Shown here piece after piece: positions 35,101 through 44,082 of a DNA stretch of 64,000 nt (the first letter of the stretch is position 1; the number at the start of each line of letters is the position of its first letter). The DNA is from Prosopocoilus inquinatus. Taxonomy: Eukaryota > Arthropoda > Insecta > Coleoptera > Lucanidae. Under the pieces are notes generated by a model. The model saw only the letters and a program-made list of their open reading frames with translations. It was not told the origin of the DNA and did no database searches. The translations under genes and the position numbers were made by a program. The stretch is taken from the NCBI GenBank assembly GCA_036172665.1, contig CM069875.1, positions 14,464,001 through 14,528,000 on the forward strand, given 5' to 3'.

Positions 35101-35790
35101 CGGTTTAATTAACTTCTTAACAACTAAGCACGCCGTCTGTATTTCCGCTCCGCCAATATACATGGTGATAAAAGCTTGCAGTGTGATCCTTATGCTTCGT
35201 TGACCTACGGCGCCTTTTAATTGCGTTGCTTTAACGGGTAACACCGGAATGTGTATTCCCTCTGAAAGGATCTGATAATAAACCTCCTCTGAAACACACG
35301 AAACTTCACTCCCCGAATCAACCAACGCTGAGGTCTCGATGCCTCCGTCGATCCGAATTGCAATTGCTGGGATCACTCGACGCGTCTCCTTCTCTCCGCC
35401 AAGAATAAATTGTTGTCCCCTCTGTAATGATAAAATTTGGAAACAACCTACGCCCCTAGTTTCTGTTGATTCTCCTGGACTAGATAATTCCCTGTAGCGC
35501 AAACACTTCCGACTCGACTCGCCTGAAAAACCCAATCCCCGCAGATCTGTCTGTCCGACTGCCGCCACTGGAGATACTCTTCCTTGGTGATATTTTCCTA
35601 ATCCCTGGAATGGTTTCCATCCTAGCTTGGTGAGTAATTCGAATCCCTTATTGACTCTTATTGACTCATTTTCCTCTGAGCGCCCTAAATGGTTAACTTC
35701 TACATATGTGGACCTTCTCGCGTCGTCCTCGGCACAGCTATCGGTCCTTAGCCCTACCGATTCCAGTTTTCCTGGTCGATTTCCTCCTCT
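32194..35790 (-). CDS. pol: Pol polyprotein of the long-LTR gypsy: G-patch, protease, RT, RNase H, integrase
   Basis: The frame opens at 35790, overlaps the end of gag by 37 bases, and is in the -1 frame relative to it, so it is made by frameshifting. In order: a G-patch-like motif (LGWKPFQGLGKYHQG, about 35625-35581), retropepsin (LVDSGSEVS, about 35324), RT with YVDDLL near 34275-34258, RNase H (TDSSGFGIGSALCQ near 33820), the integrase zinc domain (H..H...CDSCQ, about 33190-33080), and the integrase core with acidic residues in SVDFYGP and LSDNGTQF and the Glu in HPASNPVERVMREIG (about 32720). No stop interrupts roughly 1200 codons, so it looks functional. It would copy and integrate the element inside Gag particles. 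The first Met-like start near 35568 is not an ATG, which supports frameshifting. Confidence 0.92.
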   Translation of the reverse strand, partial: RGGNRPGKLESVGLRTDSCAEDDARRSTYVEVNHLGRSEENESIRVNKGFELLTKLGWKPFQGLGKYHQGRVSPVAAVGQTDLRGLGFSGESSRKCLRYRELSSPGESTETRGVGCFQILSLQRGQQFILGGEKETRRVIPAIAIRIDGGIETSALVDSGSEVSCVSEEVYYQILSEGIHIPVLPVKATQLKGAVGQRSIRITLQAFITMYIGGAEIQTACLVVKKLIKPIIIGEDWLTRHQAKIDFEGGVLEFTAEKHRYQVQLITRVEAADKRQTCGDTGESDEEVVEEFALRRDEENYESVESIQGKIEGCNIHAIEKQHMKELLVEFYQVFAKIPGLTHMYTHEILMQNETPFMKRSYPVPFALRPAVDDEIQKMLHLQIIQREASPYSSPIVVVKKKDGTVRLCLDARQLNERMVADRESPAPSEELIHRFHNVRYFSSLDLRSSYWQIPLHENSRKYTAFLYNGRSYTFKVLPFGLKTAVASFSRCMDLVLGPEVREFAVNYVDDLLIASPDFITHLEHLRAVLTKLQDANLTVNLEKSCFIQEEIKFLGHILSTEGIRPDPEKVEAIQKFPTPTRVKQLRAFLGLCNYYRQFQRNYSEHTLPIRQLLKTGVKWKWGSEEEASFQHLKELFLQSVMLCHPKFDQPFILQTDSSGFGIGSALCQEKEGGEVGVIAFASRSLNTAEMNYTTTEKELLAIIFSLQKFRTYLVNAKVIIYSDHHALQFLKQCRLLSERLTRWVLMLQAFDFEVHHIKGRENIVADTLSRFPAGSSTAGVQGHPAPIIATLTITDSPGLRRRLIHIGELQSEDPYLGAIYTQDDEERQTGYELHDGVLLYNCRFTQSKLVAVPRSLIVDLVRHFHEAYGHFGAGKVFHAMRSLFFWKKMRQSIRKILRSCDSCQRTKHLNRNFAGQFQPIIADRVGELMSVDFYGPLPRARFGAVYLLVTIDVFSKFVQLYAMRRANANIAARKILEESRIKPERILSDNGTQFTSRLWRQRMAEAGIQVQYTSIRHPASNPVERVMREIGRFFRTFCSRRHTGWIDHIEKLQTCLNSLPHDSTGFAPVTIAFGEEPEVPYREIIRRINPFVLNQEVEHMRDQVRRHTRNMAQRRGRQQTRYQPPFNEGDWVLIRTNPISILAERVNQKFCHLYEGPYVIRRRVHVNAYLLESENGNTRDVFNAGNLRPYYRIPEVE

Positions 35791-36833
35791 TCATAGCGTG
35801 AATATGACAGATTGGCCTGGTTTCCCCTGCCTCGATACCTTCTCTCATGCTTCGCTGGTCCACCTGACGAGCCTAGCTGTTCGAGCAAGTTATCCTGGCC
35901 CCTCAAGAACTCGGCTGCTTCTTGGATTGTACTCCTGCCTCCCATCTGCCACAGAGATTGCAACGTATGCGGAAAATGACGCATTAAATCCTTGACCAAA
36001 ACCGTCTCCGCACGTTGTGTTGTCTGCAGTCTTGCCTGATTCACGTAATAGGAGAAATGTTCGAGCATGGTGTATATCCCTCGTGGTTCCCAACGTGCAC
36101 TGATTATTTCTCTGAGGACCTCCAGTTGTTTTTGCTCGGACCAGTATGTCTTCAGAAAATCGGTTCTGAAGTCGGCGTAACTCTGCCATTTTCCCTTGTA
36201 GATTTGGCTCCAGTAGTAAGCCGACCCCATCATGCTCTCCTCGGCGGTGATTAATTTTTCTTCTTCAGGGATACCTAGCCTCCTAAACCACGATTCTAAA
36301 TGGCGCAAAAACTTATAGGGATCAGAAGACGACTCCCCTCTAAAAACCGGCCTTTTCATCGTTAATTGTAGTAGCAACCTGGAATTTTCACCCGAAATCG
36401 CGCTTGGCCTTGGCTTGTCCGAAACGGTTTCGCTTATATCCGCCCTACAGCTTGCATATATATCTCCTACCTGGTTCGACGTGCTGCTCCCCGGAACGAC
36501 CGATACATCTGCCCTTGAGATGCTATCCGACGACGATGGCGTTCTCTCTGGCTGTCGCTCCCTGACGATGCCCTGCAGTGCTGATAGGATCCCGGTCATC
36601 ATCTCTTGCTGTTGTCCCGACCAAACAGCAAACCATCGAGGAACCTCCTCCTGCTTATCCGCGATACCCTCGGTAGGCTGCGTCGTTACCGACGTCGCGA
36701 CGCTCGCTTCAGACGCTTCGGTTACGGCGACACTACGCGACTCCGCGGCGCTCTCGCTCTCTATCCCGACCGTTCCCGCGACGGCACGCGAGCTGTCCGT
36801 CATCCTGTATTTCTGTTTTCCGCGACCCGACAT
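35754..36833 (-). CDS. gag: Gag of the long-LTR gypsy
   Basis: From the ATG at 36833 (MSGRGKQKYRM) it encodes 359 residues. The first half is Ser/Thr/Glu-rich and probably disordered. From about residue 155 comes the retrotransposon gag fold: FRGESSSDPYKFLRHLE, then a GKWQSYADFRTDFLKTYW block and a helical region to about residue 320. The end is basic (RRYRGRGNQ) and then acidic. No CCHC zinc knuckle is seen, so the basic tail may bind RNA. It forms the cytoplasmic particle in which reverse transcription occurs. Its last 37 bases overlap pol in the -1 frame. A possible slip site is GGAAAAC near 35766-35772, but it is not a classic heptamer. Confidence 0.85.
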   Translation of the reverse strand: MSGRGKQKYRMTDSSRAVAGTVGIESESAAESRSVAVTEASEASVATSVTTQPTEGIADKQEEVPRWFAVWSGQQQEMMTGILSALQGIVRERQPERTPSSSDSISRADVSVVPGSSTSNQVGDIYASCRADISETVSDKPRPSAISGENSRLLLQLTMKRPVFRGESSSDPYKFLRHLESWFRRLGIPEEEKLITAEESMMGSAYYWSQIYKGKWQSYADFRTDFLKTYWSEQKQLEVLREIISARWEPRGIYTMLEHFSYYVNQARLQTTQRAETVLVKDLMRHFPHTLQSLWQMGGRSTIQEAAEFLRGQDNLLEQLGSSGGPAKHERRYRGRGNQANLSYSRYEEEEIDQENWNR

Positions 36834-36882
36834 TCCTTCCTCTCTCAAAATATTAAAACGACCGCTTTTCAATTAACCAACA

Positions 36883-36900
36883 ATCCTGGTCACGGCACCA
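36883..36900 (-). promoter_or_regulatory. Primer-binding site of the long-LTR gypsy
   Basis: TGGTGCCGTGACCAGGAT on the minus strand, 14 bases inside the 5' LTR. The TGG start is complementary to a tRNA CCA end. I do not name the tRNA. Confidence 0.75.
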
Positions 36901-36914
36901 AAAATATATGTATA

Positions 36915-39497
36915 TGTAACGCGCCGACACGTCACTGATTTTGTTGTTAAACGGAACAACCAATTACAATAACAAACTGTCTCAACACAATAGAAAAAGA
37001 GATTACTCTAATTGACACGTAATTCAGAAACTGTCAAAATTTACCTTCTGACTCGTAAATAGGCTATATGTTTTATCTATTTCAATAAAAATCGTGATCG
37101 TCTAATTAAATTTGTAGGACCTTACCTGTGACGTAACTCAAGACTCGTTGTTGGTGCGGTCGCGCAATAAATTTGAGAGATTTAAGGAACTAAGTACGTT
37201 AAAATAAAAATGCGAGATATTAACTCTAATTTACTTCGTTTATTGAGAAAAACGAGGGGAAAAACTCCGTTACCAGCCCCCCTAGGAATCTGGTAAATGA
37301 GCGTAAAAACCCTCGTGAATTTATACGTCAATACAGCGATTACCAAATATAGCAGTTGCGAGCAATACAGTAAGACTCAGCTAACAGATTTCACTCTCGA
37401 ATATAATAGCGATATAACTTAACCAACATTTCTGGTGGAATCGAGTTCGATCAGCACAATAATTTCCCACGGGACTTTGTCCTCGATTGGATTGTCAATC
37501 AAAATAATTTCTCTATTGAGCTCTGTTTAGGTACAGTGATTGTCACTTAAGATCGTACTCTAAAACTACACTCTGACCAAATCAACCAATGTACAGCGTG
37601 ACACGTGAGTCTACAGTGTACCTTAATTAGGTGAATTAATTTCCTAATTAGTTAGATGTTTGGGGAAAGTGGGTGATACGAGATGCGGTTCTTAGTGATC
37701 TATTTGCAGAGGTATACACAGTGATCGCTTTTAGTTTTTCACGGATGTCCCCTTGGGACCCCCCCTAAAGCTAGATTAATTAATTCTTCTGGCCAGGAAC
37801 TTTGTCTACTCGAAACCAGGTATAGGGGTTGAGGTACAGTGACTCTCGGTTATTTTCCCCCTGTATATTTTCGTCGCCTAAAGCTGTTACCCACTTGGTG
37901 GACCCGATTGACCGCTGATAATGACCGTACACTATGGGTGCTTAAGTCCAGTGGTCGCAAAGTCAACCCTCTATATTCTCCCGCAATATATCTCAGCCAA
38001 TAAACCCCAACTGGTAAAACCCACGGGTTTGGAGAAATGCTCGTTTCGTGAGTTGAGCGCTTAATTTCGTTTCAGTATCTTTGGCCTCGGAATTTGTAAG
38101 AAAGTCGTACTGGAAATTAACTTGGCCTTGATTTCTGGTGATAAATTAGTGCTGGCCACACTTAATTAGTCGGCAGATATAACTTGCCTTTCGACCAGGG
38201 ATTCAAACTGGGACAACTCCCGTAATCACTCAGATCCCAGTTGTGAGCGAGGTCACTAAATGATACGAGGGTTTCCAAAGGTGACAGAAACACTTCTACA
38301 ATTGGTACACTAGACTGGAGATTTCAGTAGATTACTAGTAAAGTTAACTACTTTGGTTGATCAAGTCGCAGAACGCGTACTCCGACGAACCTAGTGACAT
38401 ACACTGATTTAAACTTAAATATGACAATTCAACAATTAAAATACTAGTAATTTATAAGGCAAAGTTGGGAACGTCAACCAACTGTGTGTTTAATTATGTA
38501 AATTCAAACTGACTCGAATGCGAACTCGATTATTGAATTTCAAAGCTCTCTGTCTACAATTATGACTCGATTAAAAGGGTTTGGAATCAATTAAAACCAC
38601 CAAAAATGCGGCGATGCAATAATGATTAAATGACCTTTTACCTAACTGTCCAAGTCCGAGTAATTTGCGCACCACTCACTCTGTTTTAAATCCACTCGCG
38701 TCGAGCCCGTGTGCGAAAGCAAAAATTTATTAAAATGCCTTTCAAACACTTGAAGCTACACCCGTAATGGTGACTAAAAACACGATTATGGAACACAACT
38801 TACTTAAGAGAAACTACTCAATTCATAAATGCAACTCGGCGTTTGGTATTCAACCGGTCTTTTCAGATGACAAAATCTGACTCCTTTAATTAAAATAACT
38901 TTTTCCTTTTCCACCCTCGTTAGTGAGCCCCACCCGATTTTCGAAAAGAGCTTGACAACACCCCCGACCAATCGATACCGTTTTCGAAAAGTTACTCTCC
39001 TCCTCCTTTTAGAAAACACCCCAGTAATAAATTTACACGCATAACTCACCGTAAATGTCCCATCTCGAAGTCTGTTTCTTTTCTTTTAAAATTTTGAACA
39101 TGCACTCGCTTTACAAGTGACTGATTTATTGTTTCCTTTGCGAAAGTTAACATTCGTTCTAAAGTTATCGCCTTCCAAAAACAACTCGACCCCCCAGTGA
39201 TTTTGAAAATCATCTTATCTTACATAACCGGCCCTTATCCTATTAAAGCATGACTGACACTCCTTCACAAAATGAAACAAAACGAATACATTCTAAAATC
39301 TTGGCAATACCCTGCTGTTACTGAAGTGTTCTGTACTTAAAATTTATTGCCTCTTGTAAACCTACAACGACCCGTCTCAACCGTTTCAGGCGTCACTAGA
39401 ACTTCTACGAAAAACAATATTTGTCTGTTATTTGTAATTTGTTCCATAATCGAAAATCAATCACGATTTGTTTATAAGCAAATCCGCGACCGTTTCA
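36915..39497 (-). repeat. LTR (5' LTR) of the long-LTR gypsy
   Basis: 2583 bp, colinear with 28234-30816 at an offset of 8681. The transcription start should lie within it, on the minus strand. I did not identify a TATA box with confidence. Confidence 0.93.
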
Positions 39498-39722
39498 TTA
39501 CGTTTTATTTCAACAGAACATTGAAAAAATTAAATGTCAAGGTGGTAAATACTATGTAATATAAGAAGTACGCGCCGCGAACTATAAAACTTTAGCATAC
39601 TCAACGGTTTTCTTTTTCAAGTACACGCGTGCAATTGTTTCGTGACCTTACGCAACAGACAGTTTTCCGCGTGACGCGAGTTATTCTTGTGCGGGGACGC
39701 ACAAGCTTAAAGGGGAGGGAAA

Positions 39723-39963
39723 TGTCACGATAAGGATTTAATTTTTAGCCTAAAAGTAATAAATATAAAATGTAAAGGAGTCGCGACGAAATATTTCCGC
39801 GAGGAATAAAGTAGAACAATTAAGACAGCAATCTTGCGAAATCTAAGTTATAAGCAGTTCACGTTTCATAACAAAACATCGGTGGCACGCGCTATATGTG
39901 GGACAAATTAATACAACAGGTGACGAAAGGAGAACACAGAAACATGTGATAACAGTCGAATAG
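39723..39963 (+). repeat. Truncated LTR (start of the 3' LTR of the right-arm non-autonomous element)
   Basis: The first 241 bp of the 937-bp LTR. It ends abruptly at GTCGAATAG, where the trinucleotide-type microsatellite begins. This is the outer breakpoint of the giant inverted repeat. Confidence 0.9.
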
Positions 39964-40362
39964 AATAATAATAATAACAATAATAATAATAATAACAATA
40001 ATAATAATAATAATAATAACAATAATAACAATAATAATAATAATAACAATAATAACAATAATAACAATAATAACAATAATAACAATAATAACAATAATAA
40101 CAATAATAACAATAATAACAATAATAACAATAATAACAATAATAACAATAATAACAATAATAACAATAATAACAATAATAACAATAATAACAATAATAAC
40201 AATAATAACAATAATAACAATAATAACAATAATAACAATAATAACAATAATAACAATAATAACAATAATAACAATAATAACAATAATAACAATAATAACA
40301 ATAATAACAATAATAACAATAATAACAATAATAACAATAACAACAATAATAACAATAATAAC

Positions 40363-40396
<34 letters not shown>

Positions 40397-40461
40397 TTAT
40401 TAATAATAATAATTATTATTATTAATTATTATTAATAATAATTATTATTATTATTATTAAT

Positions 40462-40498
<37 letters not shown>

Positions 40499-40516
40499 TA
40501 TTATTATTATTATTAT
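39964..40516. repeat. (AATAATAAC)n / (AAT)n microsatellite, about 550 bp
   Basis: A long run of AATAATAAC units, then AAT units, then short AAT/ATT inverted stretches (40395-40516). It starts exactly at the truncated LTR and ends at the 3' untranslated region of the LINE to its right. On the minus strand it reads (GTTATTATT)n, so it could be an expanded LINE 3' tail. The poly-leucine translation is not a gene. Confidence 0.95.
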
Positions 40517-41335
40517 CTGCTACATCTGTTACAAAAACTAATCAACAACCAAATAGAATAAGAAAAAGAGCAGGTAACCTCAGGGCGAAGTTCAGCATGC
40601 TCGCAGTACGAGATTTGCTGTTCTATTACTTAACCCTGTGTGCATATGAATAAATTAATTAGCACGACTTAATTTTTATTTTAGTTATTATTTGGAACAA
40701 AAAAAAATGATTGAAACAAAAATAATAATTAATTAAATTAATTTATAGCATCACTTATTACAATACTGTAACTGTAAATACAAGTGCAGTAGGGGTGAAT
40801 AACTAGGTTCTCATAATAATAATCATAATAATTAATAACAATAATAATGGCACTATTAAATTAAAGAGAAAATTAAGGAGAGAAGAGAAAATCACTGACT
40901 AGAGAAAATAATGTTGCGCAAGCGTTTGTGAAAAACATTGACGGACTCCCATTTGATGTCATCAGATATAGAATTATACAGTTTACTGACGATATACGTA
41001 AAGCTTCTCTCGAATAATGCAGTTTTGTGAAGAGGTGGTGTAATAAGACCCTTAAAACGGATATTAATTGTATGAACATCGGTTCTGAACCTGATCTTGC
41101 GATATAGATACGGTGGACACTTGTATTTTATAATTTTATGAAAAAGTGTTAGTAAGTGTAGCTGTCTTCTATTCGCCATATTTAGCCATTTAACATCCTT
41201 TAATTTGTGTGATATATGAGCTCGTCTGCTTATACCAAATATTAACCGCAAACAACTATTTTGTACAAGTTTGATTCTGTGTATAGAGTCCTTTGTTAGG
41301 CAGGGACCGTAAACAACATCACTGTTTCGTATTCG
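40517..41335 (-). pseudogene. LINE fragment, RT C-terminal region and 3' UTR, copy 2
   Basis: On the minus strand the frame is open from about 41335. It gives VVYGPCLTKDSIHRIKL, then RRAHISHKLKDVKWLN, and ends with IRFRTDVHTINIRFKGL and RLRNIIFSSQ at 40892. This matches in order the carboxy-terminal blocks of copy 1 at 2859-3637. A 3' untranslated stretch of about 370 bp follows and runs into the microsatellite. The 5' side is truncated at about 41335. The RT catalytic core is not included. Confidence 0.75.
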
Positions 41336-41914
41336 TTTAATTTAACGAACCCGGTGATGCAAACCACCGCATGCAAAATTAATCCAGGCGGCCTGGAAGG
41401 TTGTAAGGCTTCTTTAAAACGGTTCGCGAGAATTAATTACAAATTTTTGTCGCCGGGACGAAGATAAAAAATCAAGTGATAACTTAAAACGTATTTAATT
41501 TGACTATTTACATAAAAGTGAAAATGTTTGAAATGCAATGAGTTGCGAACCTTAGAGTCTGCAGGACATCCAATCGCCCTGGACAAATCGCTACGTACAA
41601 CTAAATGGAAGTGAAGCGTAAACCTTGATTGGTTAGGAAATATTTTCCCAGGGCGGCTGCATAGCAATGTTGTTCCCAGACCTTCCAAAAAGCAATTTAC
41701 TTAAACCTTTTCGGAAGAGAAATATAAAATTTTACAAGTTAACAATCTGAGAACTGAATTAAATGAATACTGACGAAAATCTCCGAAGGTGGCTTGTGAG
41801 TAACATAGCCTGGACATCTGGTATTTGCGGGCAACTCTGTTGTGAGAAACGACTAAATTCTACGTAAATGATATTCTAACATTAAATCTTAATAACTAAA
41901 AAAAAAAAAAACTT
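41336..41914. other. No gene; may include BEL/Pao LTR sequence
   Basis: The BEL element on the minus strand should end in an LTR that starts TGTTACGAACTC at 42193 and runs leftward, so some of this segment may be that LTR. The opposite LTR is not in the window, so the end cannot be fixed. It finishes in a 14-A run at 41899-41912, next to the retrozyme relic. Confidence 0.4.
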
Positions 41915-42170
41915 ATTAGGAGCAAATCCCGCTTCAATTTGTCTACCCTACTGCAATGTCAGGTCAAAAAGCGATAGTAAGATGTCGCTATTTTATCTGT
42001 TCATCACTCTTACATCGCATTTGCGAATAAATTGGGCAAGTCGTTTTTGTTTGCAGCGGGAATGTCGAGCTACGTCTCCGCTGAAGAAACCCCAAGCAAG
42101 GCTGAAACAGCTGTCCAGAGGCTGCTCGAGGTTCTCGCTGCAATCAAAAACGATTTGCACAAAATTTTTT
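41914..42170 (+). repeat. Old single copy of the 312-bp retrozyme family (partial)
   Basis: It runs from TTATTAGGAGCAAATCCCGC to CACAAAATTTTT, about 255 bp of the unit, with clearly more differences from the array than array units show among themselves. The hammerhead is decayed: CTGAAGA and GAAA remain, but stem II is AACCC against AGGCT and stem I has mismatches. It carries ATCTGTTC, the variant found at the outer array ends. It begins after an A-run and lies about 20 bp inside the presumed BEL LTR. Confidence 0.85.
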
Positions 42171-42237
42171 TATAAAAAGAATGAGTTCGTAACATATCCG
42201 CCCGCCTTGAAAGCTCGTGCTTTCAACCGAACACACA

Positions 42238-43569
42238 CTAACTGAGTGTCTGACACGCACTAAACAACTGGCAACACGCACAGCTTTGATGCTCCTCTTC
42301 GGATGGTTCCTTCAGCGGTATTGACTGTGGCTGCACGGGAAACGCCATCGTTGCCTGGAAAAACCTCTTCGATCCGTCCAACGCGTCATTGAAGTGGAGG
42401 AACATTATCCTCACGTACAAGGACTAATGCACCACGTTCCAGTTGAGGACCTGTGCTAGACTTCCAGTTGCCCCTTGCCTGGAGCTGACCTAGGTATTCT
42501 TTTGCCCATCTTCGCCAAAAGTGTTGTTGAATCTGCTGAACATACTGCCACCTTGATAAACAATTTACATGCAGATGGGTCAAATCGGGTTCTACAGTAC
42601 TAATTAGCGAGCCTTCAATCAGTAAATGAGCCGGGGTAAGGATAGAAAAGTCATTTGGATCATTGGATGCCGGGGATAATGGGCGTGAATTTAAGATCGC
42701 TTCAATTTGTATGAGCAAAGTGAGCATTTCTTCGTATATAAGTGAGGTATTGCCCATTACACGCGTTAAAGGACGCTTTACCGATTTTACGGCCGCCTCC
42801 CAGAGTCCGCCAAAGTGAGGAGTGCGAGGTGGAATAAAATGCCAGTTAATCTTTTCGTTGGATATGTAATTTTGTACTCTTGAGATTATCTGTTGTGAAA
42901 GGACTGATGTTAAAAGCGCTTTGAGTTCGCGATCAGCTCCGAGAAATTGGGTGCCATTGTCGGAATATAAATTTGACACTTTTCCGCGGCGAGACATGAA
43001 ACGTTTTAGGGTTGCCAAGAAAGATTCAGTCGTTAGATCACTTGCTAACTCCGAAGTTATGGCCTTCATCGCGAAACAAACAAAAACCACACCGTAAGTT
43101 TTGATTATACGACTATTTTTGCGTTTGCCTTCTTTGATTTTGATTGGCCCAAAGTAATCAACGCCAGAGTTCTCGAAGGATCGACAAGGTGTGACACGAT
43201 TTTTCGGTAAATTGCCCATGATTTGGTGACCTTGGAGAGGATTGACCTTGAAACAAGGAATACATCTTCTCAATATTCCCTTGACTGTGCTTCTTGCTGC
43301 TAAAGGCCAATATTTTTCTCGAACATAATGAACTGTTGCTCCTGTTGCTGAACTCCTACGTGCAGATGCTTAAGATGTTCTTTCCTAATAATCAGCTCAG
43401 TCAGTGGATGCTTGGAAGGTAAGAGAATTTGATGCTTTTGCTGATATGGTATTTCAGATTGTGCTAGCCGTCCCCCAACTCGAATTAAACCATCTTTATC
43501 GATGAAAGGGCTCAGTGACGATATGTGGCTCTTAACATCCAAGCTTTCCTGTCTTCTCATCTGTTCCAC
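42238..43569 (-). pseudogene. BEL/Pao integrase with DUF5641-type C-terminus
   Basis: The first block (43569-43300) gives the pre-integrase region (IRVGGRLAQSEIPYQQKHQILLP). The main block (43273-42386) starts with a CIPCFK zinc motif and continues with the core: the first Asp in SGVDYFGPI, the second in YSDNGTQFLG, and the catalytic Glu in HFGGLWEAAVKSV. It ends in the long BEL-specific carboxy-terminal region (LSRWQYVQQIQQHFWRRWAKEYL). Frameshifts lie near 43290 and again near 42390, after which a last block runs to 42238. The catalytic triad is visible, but the gene is broken. Confidence 0.88.
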
Positions 43570-43597
43570 TTCTTTCGCAAAGGATTCTTGTTGACCA

Positions 43598-44036
43598 TTA
43601 ATGGGCCACTGCGACAGAGAGTATTGTTTGAGAAGTGCGGAGCTTTACGTTGTACTGAAACCGTATACAAAAGGCCAAAACTCGAATTAGCTTATTGAGG
43701 TCCGAGTATTTCGTGAACAGATCTCTAAAGAATGAATTGTTCTTTTCCTTCATGTTAGTACTAAAAAAAACAGCTCGTCTTTCAAGAACCTCATTGTCCT
43801 GCTCAGGAAGTTTATTGGTGACTGGCCAGTGTACTTCTGATTGACAAAGCCATTCAGGACCATTCCACCAATGATGAGAATTTTGTAAAATGGTAGGTGA
43901 ACTACCTCGGGAAACTATATCAGCTGGCTCTTGAGTACGAACATGTCGCCAATCTAGGACTTGAGTTAACTCTTGGATTTCGCTTATTCGATTGGCTTCG
44001 ATGTTTTCCACGTTTTGGATGAAGCTCGCAACCACG
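43598..44036 (-). pseudogene. BEL/Pao RNase H region, distal half
   Basis: It continues the RNase H frame interrupted by Transib: a block with TQVLDWRHVRTQEPADIVSRG, the usual end of BEL RNase H, then WWNGPEWL. It ends before the integrase zinc region. The other half lies at 47545-47945. Confidence 0.8.
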
Positions 44037-44082
44037 CACAGTGTTTCCAAAGTTGAAAAACGTGCGAAAAATGAGAATTTTC
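44037..44082 (+). repeat. Transib left terminal inverted repeat, RSS-like
   Basis: Heptamer CACAGTG, then a 23-bp spacer, then an A-rich nonamer AAAAATGAG. This is the layout of a 23-spacer recombination signal sequence, and the heptamer equals the vertebrate V(D)J consensus. Confidence 0.9.

Larger units (their letters stand above)
28234..39497 (-). mobile_element. Ty3/gypsy retrotransposon with 2583-bp LTRs, apparently intact
   Basis: Two LTRs of exactly 2583 bp (28234-30816 and 36915-39497) flank gag and pol on the minus strand. The target-site duplication is TTAC (28230-28233 and 39498-39501). The interrupted non-autonomous LTR element reads straight through once the insertion is removed. 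The primer-binding site TGGTGCCGTGACCAGGAT is at 36883-36900 (minus) and the purine tract AGTAGGGGCGAA at 30817-30828 (minus). I saw no LTR difference on reading, which suggests a very recent insertion. No env frame is present between pol and the 3' LTR. Confidence 0.93.
7847..39963. repeat. Giant inverted repeat centred on the 312-bp array
   Basis: Left arm 7847-13180 and right arm 23362-28233 plus 39502-39963 are reverse complements with a constant coordinate sum of 36542 over the uninterrupted part. I found no indel, and only two base differences (11677 against 24865, and 10767 against 25775). The 11.3-kb gypsy insertion with its 4-bp duplication separates the two pieces of the right arm. 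The array halves between the arms are unequal: about 6.6 kb on the left and 3.6 kb on the right. The left arm continues naturally through the LTR to its target-site duplication, whereas the right arm stops inside the LTR at a microsatellite. So the left looks original and the right looks like the copy. Confidence 0.9.
25608..39963 (+). mobile_element. Non-autonomous LTR retrotransposon, right-arm copy, split and 3'-truncated
   Basis: 5' LTR 25608-26544 (937 bp), primer-binding site TGGTGGAGGCGCC from 26545, interior 26545-28233 continuing at 39502-39722 with the AAAGGGGAGGGAAA purine tract, and the first 241 bp of the 3' LTR (39723-39963). The split is caused by the 28234-39497 gypsy insertion. 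The 3' LTR is cut by the (AATAATAAC)n tract. It is otherwise the reverse complement of 7847-10934. Confidence 0.9.

Noticed and set aside
36415..36938. Plus-strand frames of 110-153 codons over the gag start
   Set aside because: They are shadows of the gag coding sequence on the opposite strand.
7847..39963. Terminal inverted repeats of a giant DNA transposon
   Set aside because: The arms end inside an LTR and at a microsatellite, with no target-site duplication and no transposase between them.
39843..40364. 173-codon poly-leucine frame
   Set aside because: It is the translation of the (GTTATTATT)n microsatellite.
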